DNA from: Sphingobacterium yanglingense
GTDB lineage: Bacteria > Bacteroidota > Bacteroidia > Sphingobacteriales > Sphingobacteriaceae
NCBI RefSeq assembly: GCF_004363245.1
Contig: NZ_SNYV01000013.1
Coordinates: forward strand, 22,881 to 86,880
Length of the DNA stretch: 64,000 bases
Reading direction: 5' to 3'
Shown here one piece after another: positions 23,990-33,105 of this stretch (the stretch's first letter is position 1; every line of letters starts with the position of its first letter). The notes below the pieces were generated by a model. The model saw nothing but the letters and a program-made list of their open reading frames with translations. It made no database searches and was not told where the DNA came from. A program made the position numbers and the translations under genes.

Positions 23990-26650
23990 ATGAAGTATTA
24001 TTGCGCTTTTCTTTGCTGTCTTTTCTATTCTTTGCTGGGCTATGGTCAGCATGAGAGAAAAGAGGTCGTCTCTTTTGAAGACGCTTACAAACGGACCTAC
24101 AATATTACCAAGCTCTCCGGCGAACGCCCCCGCATCGATGGTAAGTTAGACGAAAGCATCTGGCAGGAGAAGGGGGAGTGGTCGGAGAAGTTTTCTCAGG
24201 TCATTCCTTTCGAAAGAGCCTATACCGCTTCCTGGACCAGAGTAAAGTTGTTTTATGATGATGTGAATATCTATATAGGGGTGTATTGCAAGGATGCATT
24301 TCCGGAAACGATGAACGCTTTTATCGGTAACAGAGATGATAATAGTAATGGTGATCTGGTTAGCATTGCTTTTGATACCTATCACGATTATCGTGTTGCA
24401 TCGGAGTTCAATATCAATCTCGGAGGAAATAAAACAGATCTGACAGTCACGGATAAGCTTTCTGTAAATCTGAGCTGGAATGCAGTATGGGAGGGACAGA
24501 CGCATATCAATAAGACGGACTCATGCTGGACTGCCGAGTTGCGTATTCCATTCAGCCAATTACGCTATAACCAGGATAACGGGGACGGTAAATGGGGACT
24601 GCATGTACGTCGTATCATCCGTCGTAATAATGAAGTACAGAACTGGAGCTTGATACCGATAAAAAATAATGGTCACGTTTTCTCGTTTGGGGAGATGCAT
24701 GGGATGACAGACTTACCAAAACCGAAAGGAATTGAGTTCTTGCCTTATGCAATGGCCAAATTTACAAAGGAACCGAAAATACCAAATAGCCCTTTTCAGA
24801 AGGGAAGTAGATGGGGACGTAATGTTGGAATGGATGCGAAGTTTGCGTTGAATGATTTTACAATGGACCTGACAGTGAATCCGGACTATGGACAGGTCGA
24901 GCTGGATCCTTCAGTGATGAATCTCTCCGCATATGAAATTTTCTATGACGAAAAGCGTCCTTTTTTCCTGGAGGGCAAACATATCTTGGAGTTTGATAAT
25001 AACGAGGGAGGAATGATGTTTTATTCGAGACGCGTTGGCGCTATGCCCTCGTATCAACCGAAGGGAATCGACAATGTCGATAACTATGCGAGTACAGCTA
25101 GTCCTATACCGATTCTTGGAGCGTTAAAATTGACAGGAACAACTAAAAGTGGTGTGACTGTAGGTCTATTGGAAAGTATTACGGCACAGACTTCCTCACG
25201 GGTGATGCGTAGCGGTATTGAGGATCGGGAGATTACGGAACCATTGACCAACTATACAGTAGCGCGTGTGCAGAAAAATTGGGCCGGGAATACACTGCTG
25301 GGGGGGATGCTGACGTCGGTCAATAGAAATCTTCGAGCAGAGCATCTGAAAGATGCCTTGATTGAAAATGCTTTTGCGGCAGGTATCGATTTTACGCAAT
25401 ACTTTGCAAACCGGCTTTACTATATCGATGCGAAAGGGATGTTCAGCACATTGCATGGCTCTGCATCAGCAATTTTGAATACAAAGCAAAATGCCGCGCA
25501 TTACTATCAGCGGGAGTCGGGAAGCTCTTACCTGGATCTTCGACCAGAGCAAACGGCCCTGCAAGGAAGTAGTGGATACGTTAAAGCAGGAAAAAAAGGA
25601 AATGCCCAATGGAATTTTTCCCAGACCTTTAGTTGGGCCTCACCGGGTTTTGATCTGAATGATGTAGGCTATATGAAGCAGGCAGATTACAAATCGAATG
25701 AATCGGAGGTGGTATTCCGTAAGACCGACCCTTGGGGACCTTTTCGCTTTGCCGGAATCAACCTGACCCAAAAAAATATATGGAATTACGGTGGAAAGGC
25801 GGTCAATAATGATTTTGCGGTTCGATGGCGCAGTCTGAGTATCAAGCGCCGTATAGAGATGGATATCAAAGAGATTTTTAACTGGAATACAATCGATAGC
25901 CGACGGTTACGTGGAGGGCCAGATATGCGCTATAATGCCAATTTTGAAACTAATGCGATGATCAGTACGGATAGAGCAAAACCGGTGATGTTCAAAATGG
26001 AGTATAACGGTCGTCATTATGTGGACGAAAAGACAGCTTATAATGCATTACATCCGAGTATGGTAATTCGTATGGGCAACCATCTACGTGTGGCAGGACA
26101 GTTTAACTATGCTTGGAACAAGGATGACCTGCAGTATGTGGGAACAGTGAAACCTACGGGAGCAACAGCCGGCCCAAATGCCTATATATTGGGACATATG
26201 GATCAAAAGACATACGGAGTGACCTTGAACCTACAGATGAATGTGACACCGGATATCTCAATCCAATACTATGGATCGCCATTTACTTCTACGGCGGTTT
26301 ACGACAGGTTTAAGCTGGCGAAAAACATGGATGCTAAGGAGTATAGCGATCGGTTTACGACATTTGCGGAGGAGAAGGTGCAGACTACGGATGGTAGTTA
26401 TACTGCCCAGGAGGGGAATGCCAGTTATGCATTCAAAAACCCAAATTTTAGCTTTAATGAATTCCGCTCCAATTTAGTAGCACGGTGGGAGTATTTGCCG
26501 GGCTCTACTATCTATGTGGTATGGGAGCATAACCAGTCACGCAATGATATGGTGTACCAACCGGGCTGGGGTAATAACCTGGATCGTATGTTTGGACTAC
26601 CTGCGAGTAATACTTTTATGATGAAGGTCAACTACTGGTTCTCTTTGTAA
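23990..26650 (+). CDS. Outer-membrane DUF5916 protein with N-terminal CBM9-like domain
   Basis: An 886-residue protein with a signal peptide ending LLGYGQ (about residue 20). Residues about 40-230 form a CBM9/DOMON-like beta-sandwich (GERPRIDGKLDESIWQEKGE is the hallmark start; AELRIPFSQLRY, WGLHVRRIIRRNNE). Residues about 245-886 are the DUF5916 region, starting around PKGIEFLPYAMAKF. It includes NPDYGQVELDPSVMNLSAYE and EKRPFFLEG, and ends in amphipathic strands with a terminal aromatic (MKVNYWFSL), as for an outer-membrane barrel. Function unknown; often linked to glycan or peptide handling. Transcribed alone. Confidence 0.85.
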   Translation: MKYYCAFLCCLFYSLLGYGQHERKEVVSFEDAYKRTYNITKLSGERPRIDGKLDESIWQEKGEWSEKFSQVIPFERAYTASWTRVKLFYDDVNIYIGVYCKDAFPETMNAFIGNRDDNSNGDLVSIAFDTYHDYRVASEFNINLGGNKTDLTVTDKLSVNLSWNAVWEGQTHINKTDSCWTAELRIPFSQLRYNQDNGDGKWGLHVRRIIRRNNEVQNWSLIPIKNNGHVFSFGEMHGMTDLPKPKGIEFLPYAMAKFTKEPKIPNSPFQKGSRWGRNVGMDAKFALNDFTMDLTVNPDYGQVELDPSVMNLSAYEIFYDEKRPFFLEGKHILEFDNNEGGMMFYSRRVGAMPSYQPKGIDNVDNYASTASPIPILGALKLTGTTKSGVTVGLLESITAQTSSRVMRSGIEDREITEPLTNYTVARVQKNWAGNTLLGGMLTSVNRNLRAEHLKDALIENAFAAGIDFTQYFANRLYYIDAKGMFSTLHGSASAILNTKQNAAHYYQRESGSSYLDLRPEQTALQGSSGYVKAGKKGNAQWNFSQTFSWASPGFDLNDVGYMKQADYKSNESEVVFRKTDPWGPFRFAGINLTQKNIWNYGGKAVNNDFAVRWRSLSIKRRIEMDIKEIFNWNTIDSRRLRGGPDMRYNANFETNAMISTDRAKPVMFKMEYNGRHYVDEKTAYNALHPSMVIRMGNHLRVAGQFNYAWNKDDLQYVGTVKPTGATAGPNAYILGHMDQKTYGVTLNLQMNVTPDISIQYYGSPFTSTAVYDRFKLAKNMDAKEYSDRFTTFAEEKVQTTDGSYTAQEGNASYAFKNPNFSFNEFRSNLVARWEYLPGSTIYVVWEHNQSRNDMVYQPGWGNNLDRMFGLPASNTFMMKVNYWFSL

Positions 26651-26657
26651 TAAAAAG

Positions 26658-26687
26658 TAGAGAAAGGGAAGTCCCTTTCTCTATTTG
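26658..26687. terminator. Bidirectional terminator between DUF5916 and the PLP decarboxylase
   Basis: TAGAGAAAGGGA (26658-26669) and TCCCTTTCTCTA (26672-26683) form a perfect 12-bp inverted repeat. It contains the minus-strand stop codon of the decarboxylase, with A and T runs outside. Confidence 0.75.
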
Positions 26688-27916
26688 CTAACTGCGGATA
26701 GTTTTTCGGTGAATTGCTTTAGGACATCAATCTGGACGTGATCCATCACGACGATTTTATACCATTGGGAGCTATCTCCATGCGAGTCCGGTACAAGACC
26801 AAACTCCTGCACTAGGCTACTCGGTATATCTGATGCGCGGATGGTGATGATATTCATCTGTGGATTTCTATAATATCGTATACCTAGCTGATCTAGATCG
26901 GTACAACATACGGTGGTCCTATAGAGCAGGGTGTTTAATTTTTCAAGCCAGCCATGTGGTCCGTAGGTCTGCAGTATCATCCATACTGCAATCGCATTGG
27001 CTCCAGATCTACTGCCGCTAAGGGTAATGTCCATCCCATTTACATACTTGGCCTCTTTGGTGAGAACATGTTGGATCAATCCTTTTCTGGATAGAAACAC
27101 ACCGGTACCGTAGGGAGCCTGAAGCATTTTATGGGCATCCAGTGTTACGGAGGAGACATGAGGATTGTCAAAACCAATATTGTTGTCGCGCTGTACAATA
27201 GGGTAGATAAAACCACCAAAGGCAGCATCCATATGTATTTTGAATAGGAAACCATGCTTAGCTAGAACTGCTGCATACTCGTCAGGATTGTCTACACTAC
27301 CAAACATGGTGGTACCGACGTTGGAAATAACAATTGCATATTTCTTTCCGTCTTGTTTGGCTTGAGCAACAAGGTTTTCTAGTTCGCTAGAGACAATGGC
27401 TCTGTTTTCCATATGGACAGGAATAGACAGGAAGTCTATCTGCAATAAGTTGGAAGCTTTGTGTACGGAATAATGGGTGTCCTCGGAAGCAATAAGTAAT
27501 ATCTCGTCAAGACGGGCATTGTATTCCTGTGTAAAGAGATTGCGGTACATCCAACAGGCCTGTATGTTGGCTTCGGTACCGCCTGTTGCAATATAACCAT
27601 CACAGCTGCTGCTTTCTGCTTTTAGAATATCTTCACTTAATATTTTGATGACTTCACGCTCGATCTCCTGTGTACCGGCAAAATAGGGTTCGGAGTCACC
27701 AAGGGTGTGGCAACCGATATGGTTGGGGTTTTGAACGATGGATTGAAGAAAAGGAGCCTCTTTTAAGAAGGTGGCCTGATCATAAAATACCTGACCGTCC
27801 AGTTTGGAGCCGGGTACACCGAGTGTTATTATTTTTTGATAGTCGATGTTCTTGGAGAGAGCATCTGTGATAAGCTGCCTTTGCTCGTCAAAATTAATCT
27901 TTTTCCAGTATTGCAT
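26681..27916 (-). CDS. Group II PLP-dependent amino-acid decarboxylase
   Basis: A 411-residue fold-type I decarboxylase of the glutamate / aspartate / tyrosine / histidine group. Motifs are TGGTEANIQA (111-120), SEDTHYSVHKAS (144-155), HMDAAFGGFIYP (218-229) and the PLP lysine K243 in TLDAHKMLQAPYGTG. The compact size is nearer MfnA-type or histidine-decarboxylase-like enzymes than the roughly 465-residue GadB. The substrate cannot be assigned. It is a single gene, divergent from an MFS transporter; no amino acid/amine antiporter is next to it. Confidence 0.8.
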   Translation of the reverse strand: MQYWKKINFDEQRQLITDALSKNIDYQKIITLGVPGSKLDGQVFYDQATFLKEAPFLQSIVQNPNHIGCHTLGDSEPYFAGTQEIEREVIKILSEDILKAESSSCDGYIATGGTEANIQACWMYRNLFTQEYNARLDEILLIASEDTHYSVHKASNLLQIDFLSIPVHMENRAIVSSELENLVAQAKQDGKKYAIVISNVGTTMFGSVDNPDEYAAVLAKHGFLFKIHMDAAFGGFIYPIVQRDNNIGFDNPHVSSVTLDAHKMLQAPYGTGVFLSRKGLIQHVLTKEAKYVNGMDITLSGSRSGANAIAVWMILQTYGPHGWLEKLNTLLYRTTVCCTDLDQLGIRYYRNPQMNIITIRASDIPSSLVQEFGLVPDSHGDSSQWYKIVVMDHVQIDVLKQFTEKLSAVSK

Positions 27917-28175
27917 GTTGTTGTTTAGCTTTATCTTTCTACCTGATGCTATAGACTCTAAGCAGAGGGTAGTAAATGGTTAGGACATGGCCCTATGGGC
28001 AAAAATAAGTTATCTCCTCGATTAATAGGCTACTAGGTGTTGTTTCCGAATATTTTGTAGAAATATCGCTGTTATGGAGCTGTCTTCTGATATTATTTCG
28101 GTGTAACGATTCAAAGACTTGTTTTTCTTTTCTGTCATAAAGCAATTGAAAGATGATGCTCTACGGAGATTTTCG

Positions 28176-28183
28176 TACTTTTG
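28176..28183 (+). promoter_or_regulatory. -7 box for the MFS gene
   Basis: TACTTTTG matches TAnnTTTG exactly. It lies downstream of the first possible ATG (28153) and 45 bp upstream of the GTG at 28228, so it favours the GTG as the true start. Confidence 0.45.
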
Positions 28184-28227
28184 GGCAGATTAGAGTGATT
28201 TTTGAAATATTAATTAGAAATAGCCAA

Positions 28228-29493
28228 GTGAATATATTACGCGCGTACACGGATTCTTTTAAGGGATTATCTCAGGAAGCATGGATGCTTTCCATTGTTA
28301 TGTTGATCAATAGGACAGGCTCCATGGTTATTCCTTTTTTGGGTGTGTATATGACCGGGCATCTCAATTTTGATATTACACATACTGGGATTGTACTGAG
28401 TTTTTACGGTATCGGTTCTGTTATCGGCTCTTGGTTGGGAGGTTTCTTTACGGATCGATTTGGAGAATATCGCGTACAGAGCCTAAGTTTGTTCCTTAGT
28501 GCACCGCTCTTTATTATGATACCGCTATTCCCAACAGTGGAAGGAATGGCGTGCATTATCTTATTACAGAGTATTATAAGCGAGACGTTTCGACCGGCCA
28601 ATTCGGTGGCTATTACAAAGTATGCAAAGCCGCAAAATCTGACCCGTGCCTTTTCTTTGAATAGAATGGCGGTAAATCTAGGGTTTTCTATAGGACCAGC
28701 ATTAGGCGGTATCCTATCGGCTATTTCGTATGAATTCCTGTTTGCCATTAATACGGCTGGAGCTTTGATCGCGGGGATTGTATATGTGAAATTCTTTAGA
28801 AAAAGACATAAGGTATTTCAGGCGAAGGTACAGGAACGTCAAAAACATATCGATGAACTACCGGTAAAAGCGGACGATAAAAGTAAGTCGCCTTATAAAG
28901 ATGTGCCTTTTATTATCTTCTGTTTCTTCTGTACGATATTCTCGATCTGTTTCTTTCAGTTTTTCAATACGATTCCGATTTTCTACAAAGAAGTAGCGAA
29001 GATGGATCAGGCTACAATAGGTTATGTGTTGGGCTATAGTGGTTTCATAATTGTATTATTGGAGATGCTAGTGGTTAATTTTGCAGACAAATATTTGTCG
29101 ATAGCAAAGACAATTTTATATGGCGCATTATTGTGTGCTGTGGCCTACGCTATACTGGCGTTTGATCACCATTTTTCTATTTTAATACTGTCGATTACCT
29201 TATTGAGCGTTAGTGAGATATTGGTGCTGCCGTTTATGTCTACGATTACGGCTCTACGTTCAGGGAAGAAAAATCAAGGTGCCTATATGGGAATGAACGG
29301 AATGAGCTTTTCGTTCTCATTTATCATCACCCCTTTATTAGGGACACAGATTGTGCATCAGCTGGGCTTCGATACGTTATGGTTGGGAACAGGCGCAATA
29401 CTTGCTTTCTCTGCGGTAGCCTTGTATTTTGTGATACGATGGATGCTACCCCAGGATAAACATACCCAAGCGGAAGGGCTAGGCGGACACTAG
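28228..29493 (+). CDS. MFS transporter
   Basis: Using GTG 28228 gives 421 residues starting MNILRAYTDSFKGLSQEAWML, the usual start for this group. An ATG at 28153 would add 25 residues, but a -7 box lies inside that extension. Twelve membrane segments are visible. The MFS loop motif between helices 2 and 3 reads GSWLGGFFTDRFGEYRVQ, and the central cytoplasmic loop is rich in charged residues (KVQERQKHIDELPVKADDKS). This is the MdtH/YdeR-like drug or solute exporter group; no substrate can be assigned. Confidence 0.85.
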   Translation: MNILRAYTDSFKGLSQEAWMLSIVMLINRTGSMVIPFLGVYMTGHLNFDITHTGIVLSFYGIGSVIGSWLGGFFTDRFGEYRVQSLSLFLSAPLFIMIPLFPTVEGMACIILLQSIISETFRPANSVAITKYAKPQNLTRAFSLNRMAVNLGFSIGPALGGILSAISYEFLFAINTAGALIAGIVYVKFFRKRHKVFQAKVQERQKHIDELPVKADDKSKSPYKDVPFIIFCFFCTIFSICFFQFFNTIPIFYKEVAKMDQATIGYVLGYSGFIIVLLEMLVVNFADKYLSIAKTILYGALLCAVAYAILAFDHHFSILILSITLLSVSEILVLPFMSTITALRSGKKNQGAYMGMNGMSFSFSFIITPLLGTQIVHQLGFDTLWLGTGAILAFSAVALYFVIRWMLPQDKHTQAEGLGGH

Positions 29494-29540
29494 GGCTTTT
29501 CTGATTCCAATAGAATCGCCCGCAGTGATGATGGTTCTCC

Positions 29541-29577
29541 ATAAAAAAAGGTTGCTCGTTTATATCGGGCAACCTCT
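29541..29577 (-). terminator. Terminator after the cold-shock-domain gene
   Basis: AGGTTGCTCG and CGGGCAACCT pair around a 7-nt loop. On the minus strand the stem is followed by seven T, so it ends the gene at 29608; it also lies just after the MFS gene. Confidence 0.85.
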
Positions 29578-29607
29578 CAGAATATTATAAGTAAACTATA
29601 AGCAAGA

Positions 29608-30036
29608 TTACATCAGCTCTACTTCAGAAATCTGATTGCCTTGTTTAGTTCTTGTATATTTGTATTTGACTTTCTGATTTAGGGTCAATACCATTCCTGC
29701 TAACTTATCGTTGAAATATACAGTCTCTCGAGTTTCGTTATCTCTGATAAAACCATAGTTTCCAGTTTCATTGTAGTAGGAGACTTTGCCGTAGAGAAAC
29801 TCATCCTCAATATCTGCAGGACGGTGTAAATCTTCTTCTTTGAATTTGTAAACTTGTGTAGGCGGGGTGTCGGAGATATTTCCGAACTCATCTACATAAG
29901 CAAACATTTCTTCCAACGATTTTCCTTTGTTGTTGTTGGACTTATTTATTTCCCGTCTTTCTTGCTTTTCTTGTTTCTTCTGTTGTTTTTTCTTCGCGCG
30001 TTCTTTTTTGTTGAATGTAAGTTGACTTTTAGCCAT
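29608..30036 (-). CDS. Cold-shock-domain protein with Lys-rich N-terminal tail
   Basis: A 142-residue protein. Residues 1-40 are a highly basic coil-like tail (ERAKKKQQKKQEKQERRE). Residues about 82-142 form a cold-shock OB-fold, with GKVSYYNETGNYGFIRD matching the family's GxVKWFNxxKGYGFI RNP1 motif and VYFNDKLAG standing for the VFVHxS RNP2 region. The aromatic RNA-binding residues are partly kept. It probably acts as an RNA chaperone. This tail-plus-CSD arrangement recurs in Bacteroidota. The 5' leader is about 95 nt, as in cold-shock mRNAs. Confidence 0.82.
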   Translation of the reverse strand: MAKSQLTFNKKERAKKKQQKKQEKQERREINKSNNNKGKSLEEMFAYVDEFGNISDTPPTQVYKFKEEDLHRPADIEDEFLYGKVSYYNETGNYGFIRDNETRETVYFNDKLAGMVLTLNQKVKYKYTRTKQGNQISEVELM

Positions 30037-30363
30037 TAAATAGAATTAAAGATATAAAATATAATAAATGAAAGGTGTATGTCTTAAATTAGCGGAGTGG
30101 CTCAAGGATAAGATATAGGGGCCTTTTGTGATGCTGCAAATATACGTAATTTTTTTGAGAAAAACGAATATCCTATTCTGTCTGAATCGGCTGGGGATAA
30201 TGCTGTTACAGGCTTTGGAGCATGTTGTCTGTCTACGAAAAATAGGGCAAGGTCTTGTCAAGAGGATATGTAAGCTGTTAGAGGTGTTATATGGGATGCT
30301 ATTGTTAAGAAAGAAAAATGATTAAATTTAGATAAATATTAATAGTCCAATAATCTTAAACTT
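30037..30363. other. 327-bp divergent intergenic region
   Basis: Holds the leader and promoter of the cold-shock gene (minus) and the AT-rich upstream region of the NamZ gene (plus). A 65-codon open frame at 30128-30325 overlaps the promoter and has no gene-like sequence. Nothing else recognised. Confidence 0.5.
30137..30168 (-). promoter_or_regulatory. Promoter for the cold-shock-domain gene
   Basis: On the minus strand, TTCG (30168-30165), a 20-bp spacer and a perfect -7 box TATATTTG (30144-30137). Predicted transcripts would have a leader of about 90-95 nt. Confidence 0.6.
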
Positions 30364-31587
30364 ATGAACTTTAGAATTGTTTTTTTCTTGAACAGCTGTA
30401 TGTTGTTCTTACTAATACCAGAGCTGAATGCCCAACGCGCTTTGGACTATTGCAACGATAGAATCCGGACCGGCGCAGAGCGAACGGAACACTATGTTCC
30501 CTATTTAAAAGGTAAACGAGTCGCTATATTAGGTAATCCTTCTACGGTTGTTAAGAACAAGCATCTTGTAGATACACTACTGACCATGGGAGTCAATGTC
30601 GTTAAGATATTCGGCCCTGAACATGGATTTAGAGGTAATGCAAGTAACGGTACCGAGGTCGGTGATGAGGTGGATCCGCAAACGAATATTCCTATTATTT
30701 CGTTATATGGTAATAAGAGGAAGCCATCTGGGAAAGACTTGGCGGATGTCGATGTTTTTATTTTCGATGTGCAGGATATGGGAGTTCGCTTTTATACGAA
30801 TATCAATACCCTACGGGATATTATGGAAGCCTGTGCCGAACATGGTAAGGAAATGTTGATTTTGGATCGACCTAATCCCAATGCGTATCTGATCGATGGC
30901 CCGATATTGGATGAAAAGCATAAGTCTGGTATAGGACAGTTTCCAGTACCTATAGCGCATGGAATGACGATTGCTGAGTTTGCACAGATGATCAATGGAG
31001 AAGGTTGGATGTCGTCGGCAAAGAAATGTAAGCTGAAGATTATTCCAGTAGAAAACTATGCGCACCACATGTTGTACAGGTTGCCCGTAAGCCCCTCGCC
31101 AAATCTTAATACCGAGCAGAGTATTCTGCTATATCCAAGTACCTGTCTTTTTGAGGGAGTGAAGGTCAATCATGGTAGAGGTACAGATTATCCATTTACA
31201 ATTATTGGTAGTCCAGCTTATAAAGGGATTTATAGTTTCTCTTTTACACCAGTGAGTAAGAAGGGAATGAGTGAGCGGCCTCTTTTTATGAATGAGCTGT
31301 GTTACGGATTGGATCTGCGTTCGTATGATGTTCAAAAATTGGTGGATAGTAAGAGATTGAATCTTTCGTGGATCATTGAACTATACCAAAAATCACCTGA
31401 GAAGGACAAGTTCTTTGATAATAGTTTTTCGGACCAGATAGGAAGGTTTGAGAACCTGTCGGGAGTTGATGACCTTCGCCAACAGATCGAAAGAGGTGTC
31501 AGTGAAAAGGAAATCCGTGCGAGTTGGGCACCTGGATTGACAGCGTATAAAAAGATGCGCACAAAATATGTGATTTATAAGGACTAG
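30364..31587 (+). CDS. namZ: Exported DUF1343 protein, NamZ-type exo-beta-N-acetylmuramidase
   Basis: A 407-residue protein with a signal peptide ending LNAQ (residue 23). The body matches DUF1343 throughout: GKRVAILGNPSTVVKNKHLVD, KIFGPEHGFRGNASNGTEVG, SLYGNKRKPS, VFIFDVQDMGVRFYTNINT, LDRPNPN and HGRGTDYPFTIIGSP. The family's NamZ members release terminal MurNAc from peptidoglycan fragments in the periplasm, a cell-wall recycling step known from the Bacteroidota Tannerella. The photolyase start follows 33 bp later on the same strand, so the two may be cotranscribed, without clear functional logic. Confidence 0.85.
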   Translation: MNFRIVFFLNSCMLFLLIPELNAQRALDYCNDRIRTGAERTEHYVPYLKGKRVAILGNPSTVVKNKHLVDTLLTMGVNVVKIFGPEHGFRGNASNGTEVGDEVDPQTNIPIISLYGNKRKPSGKDLADVDVFIFDVQDMGVRFYTNINTLRDIMEACAEHGKEMLILDRPNPNAYLIDGPILDEKHKSGIGQFPVPIAHGMTIAEFAQMINGEGWMSSAKKCKLKIIPVENYAHHMLYRLPVSPSPNLNTEQSILLYPSTCLFEGVKVNHGRGTDYPFTIIGSPAYKGIYSFSFTPVSKKGMSERPLFMNELCYGLDLRSYDVQKLVDSKRLNLSWIIELYQKSPEKDKFFDNSFSDQIGRFENLSGVDDLRQQIERGVSEKEIRASWAPGLTAYKKMRTKYVIYKD

Positions 31588-31620
31588 GGTGTGGAGCGAA
31601 AGGAATATCAAAATCTAGAA

Positions 31621-32919
31621 ATGACGAAGGAAAAATTAAATGTGTTTTGGTTCAGACGGGACCTTAGGTTGGAGGATAACCATGGTCTCTGCCGTGCGCT
31701 GGCTAATGGGAAAAAGGTACGGCCCATTTTTATTTTTGACACTACTATTTTATCGAAATTGCCCTCTACATATGATAGACGGGTGGATTATATCCATCAG
31801 GCACTGCTGCTGTTGCAACAGAAGCTGAATGTGTTCGGGACTGATCTGCGGGTATATATCGGTAACCCGATCGATATTTTTAAGGATATGAACCGAGTAG
31901 TTTCAATAGACTCCATTTTTTGTAATGTGGACTATGAGCCGGATGCGGTACGTAGAGACGAACTGGTTAGGGCCTGGGCAGTTGGAGAGGGAATCGGTTT
32001 TGAGGCTTTTAAGGACCAGGTTATCTTTGAAAAATCAGAGGTAATGAAGAAGGATGGCACACCGTATACGGTATTTACCCCCTATAGCCGTGTCTGGAAG
32101 TCAAAGCTCGATCCGAAAGATTTACTGCCATTTGAAATCAAGGACGATTGGTTTGAAAAGTTGGATTTGAAAGAGATACCTACTTTGGATGAAATAGGTT
32201 TTCAAAAAACTGACATCCTATTTGAAGAACCAGATATTAGGGCTGCAGATATCAACGATTACGATAAGAATAGGGATTTTCCAGGGATGGATAGTACTAC
32301 GAGGCTAGGAGTGGCCCTGCGTTTTGGTACGATCTCTATTCGTCAGTGTGTTTTGCTGGCCAGCGAGCACAATGAAACCTGGTTGAATGAACTGATCTGG
32401 CGTGAGTTCTTTATGCAGATCTTATTTCATTTTCCGAAATCCCTGACGCAATGTTTTAAACCCGCTTATGAAGGGATTGTGTGGCGCAATGATGAGCGTG
32501 AATTTGAGGCTTGGTGCAATGGAGAAACAGGATATCCATTGGTGGATGCAGGTATGCGTGAACTGAATGAAACAGGATTTATGCATAATAGGGTACGGAT
32601 GGTGGTCGCAAGCTTTTTGACGAAACACCTATTGATTGACTGGCGTTTTGGGGAAGCGTATTTCGCTAGTAAACTATTGGACTATGATGCTAGTGCCAAT
32701 GTGGGGAATTGGCAGTGGGCGGCAGGTTGTGGTTGTGATGCGGCACCCTATTTCCGGATATTCAATCCGGAAGAGCAACTTCGAAAATTTGATAAAGATC
32801 TGATTTACGTGAAACGTTGGAATCTGGATTTTGAATCTAAATCGATGTGTAAAATAGTAGAACATGCTTTTGCAAGGGATAGGGCATTGCGTGCTTATAA
32901 GGTCGGACTGGGTAAATAA
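31621..32919 (+). CDS. phrB: Deoxyribodipyrimidine photolyase
   Basis: From ATG 31621, 432 residues. An in-frame GTG at 31591 would add ten, but MTKEKLNVFWFRRDLRLEDN is the standard start. The N-terminal antenna domain (to about 130) is followed by the FAD-binding helical domain: LNELIWREFF, YPLVDAGMRELNETGFMHNR and the diagnostic LLDYDASANVGNWQWAAGCGCD. It repairs cyclobutane pyrimidine dimers using blue light. The sequence fits class I CPD photolyases; a cryptochrome-like role is less likely. Confidence 0.9.
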   Translation: MTKEKLNVFWFRRDLRLEDNHGLCRALANGKKVRPIFIFDTTILSKLPSTYDRRVDYIHQALLLLQQKLNVFGTDLRVYIGNPIDIFKDMNRVVSIDSIFCNVDYEPDAVRRDELVRAWAVGEGIGFEAFKDQVIFEKSEVMKKDGTPYTVFTPYSRVWKSKLDPKDLLPFEIKDDWFEKLDLKEIPTLDEIGFQKTDILFEEPDIRAADINDYDKNRDFPGMDSTTRLGVALRFGTISIRQCVLLASEHNETWLNELIWREFFMQILFHFPKSLTQCFKPAYEGIVWRNDEREFEAWCNGETGYPLVDAGMRELNETGFMHNRVRMVVASFLTKHLLIDWRFGEAYFASKLLDYDASANVGNWQWAAGCGCDAAPYFRIFNPEEQLRKFDKDLIYVKRWNLDFESKSMCKIVEHAFARDRALRAYKVGLGK

Positions 32920-32961
32920 TTGACCGCATTGGGCTCAAAAAGAAGGATTTGGGTAAAAAGA

Positions 32962-32996
32962 AAAAGGTTTTCAAACGGGGAGAATGAAAACCTTTT
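32962..32996. terminator. Bidirectional terminator between phrB and the sugar symporter
   Basis: AAAAGGTTTTCA and TGAAAACCTTTT are perfect 12-bp arms around an 11-nt loop, with A and T runs on the outside. It separates two convergent genes. Confidence 0.8.
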
Positions 32997-33105
32997 ATAA
33001 CCAATTATAAACCTAAATTATGATACTGCAAAGATAGTGTATCTTTTACACAAGTGCAAATTTATTTTTATTTAGGTGTTAAGCGAACTTTTGTAAGCAT
33101 CTGAT

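Noticed and set aside
30128..30325. 65-codon open frame on the plus strand between the CSD and NamZ genes
   Set aside because: It begins inside the CSD promoter, has no ribosome site and no recognisable sequence pattern.
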